Source: Climacium dendroides (taxonomy: Eukaryota; Streptophyta; Bryopsida; Hypnales; Climaciaceae). From it: a DNA stretch of 64,000 nucleotides. Numbering within the stretch: position 1 is the stretch's first letter; every line of letters starts with the position of its first letter. Both the position numbers and the translations under genes were made by a program. Where the stretch lies: assembly GCA_950106755.1 (NCBI GenBank), contig OX467083.1:15495029-15559028 (forward strand). Direction: 5' to 3'. Positions 61,469 to 64,000 of the stretch are shown one piece after another. Under the pieces are notes generated by a model. It was not told where the DNA came from, ran no database searches, and saw nothing but the letters and a program-made list of their open reading frames with translations.

Positions 61469-62927
61469 TCACTTGTATTTTCGATTCACACTTCGGGAGT
61501 GTGATGCAGATGGACTGGCATTTGAAAGATTTACAAGAGAGGGAATGAACTCGTCTGCAGATACAGGTGTGTTTTCAGAAGAAACAAAATCTATAGGTAC
61601 AAGTGTACCTTGAGAAGAAACAAAATCTAAAGTATTATCTGCTAATATTAATTCACTGGATGGTCCGTCTTCATGGTGCTCTTCAAATCCAACTAAACAC
61701 GAGGTTGGTGTCAACTGAAACTTTCCAAAGATGTGAATCTTTGATAAAATTCTAATTTGTACATGTCTTTTTACATGTAAGAATTCTACGCTAGGCATAT
61801 GAATAATTGCTACCAACCATGGGCCTTCAATAGATACTTCAATGTTTGCTGCGTCTTGCGTAGAGATTTTACCTCGCAGAAAAGGTTGTTGTTTTGTTAC
61901 TTGGTTTCGTTGACAGTTTTTGTAGAAGTACTCTTCAGTAGACACCACCGTTACATTTGCCAATTTGCAAATTGAACAAATGTGCTTGAAAGATGGAACA
62001 GTTGGATTGAGAATTGATAATTCACCAATGATCTGCAAAATTTTACATACAAATACATCAAATAATATATAGCAATTTGAAAATTTAAAGTTAAATTTAT
62101 TTTTTTTAATTTTAAAAAATTTAAACATATACATACCTCTCTTTGGTTTTCAGATGAGGTGCTTGAGTTTGTGATTTGACGATGAATGTTGGTCAGTTGG
62201 TCACGTTCTTCTTCATCAACCACAGGTGTCACGATTGTGTAGGCTTCAGTTTTCAAAAACCGATCATACTTTGATGTCACACTCAAATGCTTGAACATGA
62301 CAAGCACACACTTTCCTGCGTTAAAACTTTCTTGAATCTTTAGATATTCTTTCTGAAACACAGGAGTGAAACCAACTATATCATAGTCATCATGTGACAC
62401 TCCATCCGCAACTACTACTTGGAAAGATCCTGATAATGACCTTTAATTTCAACCACAATAGTTGCAAATGTAGCCACTGGAAAATTCTCATGATAACGTT
62501 TTTTGAAATCTTTTATGGAATCCTCTGTATAGAAAATAGGGAGGAATCCTGGGCTTGGTGAAGGAAAAACAATGATACGAGTAGGGGACTGAACGTATAT
62601 TACAAACGGCATATCTCCCTTCTGAAAACCACCACAACTTTTTGGTTTGACAGTAAAATTCTCCACTCCTATATAATTTCAAGGTAAAAGTTTGAATTGA
62701 TGGTGTTCTATGAGCGGTGTACAAACAGACAGGGTTATAGTTGTGAGACATTCTTTATCTATCAAGTCACAGTGCAGATAAGCATAACCATGGTCTTTAG
62801 TTTTGTTCATACGGATATAATCGAAAGTACCATAGCGACTCAAAATTTTCCCTTCAAATGCTACATCACGTATGTTCTCATCTATATTCACAATTGACAC
62901 CACCATTGTGCTAGAACTACCAGCCAT
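61469..62927 (-). pseudogene. RPA1-like single-stranded DNA-binding protein of the element
   Basis: Plant Helitrons often carry RPA1-type genes, presumably to bind single strands during transposition. The minus-strand frame opens with ATG at 62927 (MAGSSSTMVVSIVNID), an OB-like start, and continues through GSFQVVVADGV and LVMFKHLSVTSKYD. A clean intron (62033-62136, GTATGT...TTTGCAG) follows, then a zinc-ribbon-like block (HICSICKLA...YKNCQRN...PFLRGKIS) as in the RPA1 C-terminal domain, but with one Cys pair incomplete. It is broken by a TGA at about 62679 (a likely former TGG) and a frameshift at about 62412. Family assignment is by pattern only. Confidence 0.55.
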
Positions 62928-63102
62928 TTGAAAATTGAAAAATGAACAAACAAACAAACAAAAGTGTAATAAACTTACAGAAAACTCACAAACAAGCAAT
63001 GAAGACAACAAAAGCAAACAAAACACTGATGAAGCTTGGAGAAGAAACATAAGAGAAATAGAACACAACGAAGCTTCTAGAAATAAAATATTCTATCAAT
63101 GC

Positions 63103-63400
63103 CAGTCACTAGTTTCAAGCCAAGTATAAAGATAAAGCAGAATCTCATTAGATTTTAACAAAAATAATTTTTAATGAATATAATACTAATTGTTAGTCTA
63201 ACCTATGAACTCTAATCTATATATCTTTAACTAATGCAAAGATGCCACCATCACTAATTTCAAGACAAATATCTCTTTAGATAAACTAGAATCTCATTAG
63301 ATTCTTACAAAAAGAATTTTTAATGAATATAATACTAATTGTTAGTTTAATCTATAAACCCTAACCTATATATCTTTAACTAATGCCAAAATACTTGTCT
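63103..63400. repeat. Two tandem 159-bp units
   Basis: AGAATCTCATTAGATT begins at 63139 and 63298; both are followed by TTTTTAATGAATATAATAC, TAATTGTTAGT and ATATATCTTTAACTAATGC. The copies are about 90% alike by eye. Confidence 0.88.
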
Positions 63401-63796
63401 CATTACTACACCAAATAGATTCCAGAAGCATGTATTTTTCTTATATAAACCAATAAAGACAAAAATTCAATTTTATTTATATAAATCTTTTAAATATGTT
63501 TATTTTTATATTTTTATATTTTTATATTTATAAAAGTTTACATACATAAATTTTTTAATAAGAATAATATATAAAAATTTAGTTAAAAACAAAAGGATTT
63601 TTATACAAATAATTTATTTTTAACATATTTATTAATAAAAATGATTTTTTTAATAAACCAAAAAAATTGAAAGATTTGAAAAATATACTTTATATATATA
63701 AATTACTTAATTTATATAATAGAAAAAATTAATAAAATTATATATTTAATTTTTAAAATTAAAAATTAAAAAAATTTAAATTTCAAAATTTTTTAA
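63401..63796. other. Extremely AT-rich tract
   Basis: Nearly 400 bp of A/T-rich sequence with (TTTTTATAT)n-like runs near 63495-63530 and no gene. Confidence 0.6.
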
Positions 63797-64000
63797 GGGG
63801 CCCCCGCCTGGGCGGACCCCCTGGTGGCCCTCTGCCTAGGTGGCCCTCTGCTACGTCTTCATCTAGTGTGAATAGAGAAGTAGATAAAATTTGAAAACTC
63901 CATATCTCAACCCGTTGCGGAGTCAATGCCATAGTCTTTGTCCAAGGACAGAGCCAATAAATAAAATCCCTTCCTTCTCCAAAGTTGGGTTACTTCTAAC
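63797..64000. other. GC-rich island after AT tract
   Basis: Abrupt switch to GGGGCCCCCGCCTGGGCGG, then GGTGGCCCTCTGC twice (63823 and 63839, period 16 bp), then ordinary sequence to the window end. No coding frame recognised. Could be the end of a mobile element that continues outside the window. Confidence 0.5.

Larger units (their letters stand above)
50331..62927 (-). mobile_element. Decayed Helentron-type Helitron-like element region
   Basis: A run of same-strand remnants matches the gene content of Helentron/HLE2 rolling-circle transposons: OTU protease-like, Helitron-like N-terminal domain, HUH Rep, PIF1-type helicase, and a C-terminal apurinic-type endonuclease, with an RPA1-like gene upstream. 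Canonical plant Helitrons lack the endonuclease, so the Helentron type fits better. Low-coordinate extras (a second OTU and a ParB-like frame) may be cargo or a second element. The limits given are only the outermost coding remnants; true termini were not located. Composition is strongly AT-rich throughout. Confidence 0.75.

Overview
The window looks like nuclear DNA of a land plant. It has spliced genes with GT-AG introns, plant-type versions of TFIIH subunit TFB2, a lipid-droplet-type hydrolase and a two-BTB protein, AT-rich intergenic DNA, and a Copia retroelement next to Helitron-type elements. A seedless plant (moss or lycophyte grade) is a guess from the mix of mobile elements and from protein divergence; nothing here proves it. 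No bacterial operon, rRNA, CRISPR or convincing tRNA gene was seen.

Layout. 1-2466: intergenic, with a 102-bp tandem repeat. 2467-9242 (minus): about 13-14 exons encoding a protein with an N-terminal farnesoic-acid-methyltransferase-like domain, two BTB domains, a BACK region and a C-terminal discoidin-like domain. 9867-12877: two abutting TTAA-flanked MITEs, then a pogo/jerky-type DNA transposon with a broken transposase. 12878-18137: intergenic, repeat-rich. 18138-24235 (minus): 12 exons, reconstructed with consistent phases to 311 codons, encoding a lipid-droplet-associated-hydrolase-like alpha/beta hydrolase; one intron carries an insertion with an 8-bp target duplication. 25674-25915: a MITE. 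26853-32712 (plus): TFB2, 15 exons, 469 codons. 32713-37332: AT-rich intergenic with a Stowaway-like element. 37333-40369 (plus): a 5-exon lysine-rich nuclear protein of 429 codons. 40370-43030: intergenic. 43031-46230 (minus): decayed Copia polyprotein. 46231-50330: repeats and a SINE-like sequence.

The last 14 kb (minus strand, roughly 62.9 to 50.3 kb) is the most unusual part. It is a decayed Helitron-like element of the Helentron type: an RPA1-like gene, an OTU protease-like region, a Helitron N-terminal/Rep region, an open 855-codon Rep/PIF1-helicase frame, an apurinic-type endonuclease split from the helicase by a one-base frameshift, an unknown frame, a second OTU domain, and a long frame that resembles a ParB/sulfiredoxin-fold protein, possibly followed by a methyltransferase-like region. 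The last two have been rearranged by an inversion that left 528-bp inverted duplicates.

The four host genes are unrelated housekeeping-type genes and do not form a pathway. The Helitron-region genes plausibly worked together: Rep nicking and joining, helicase unwinding, RPA binding of single strands, and endonuclease. The roles of the OTU and ParB-like proteins are unknown.
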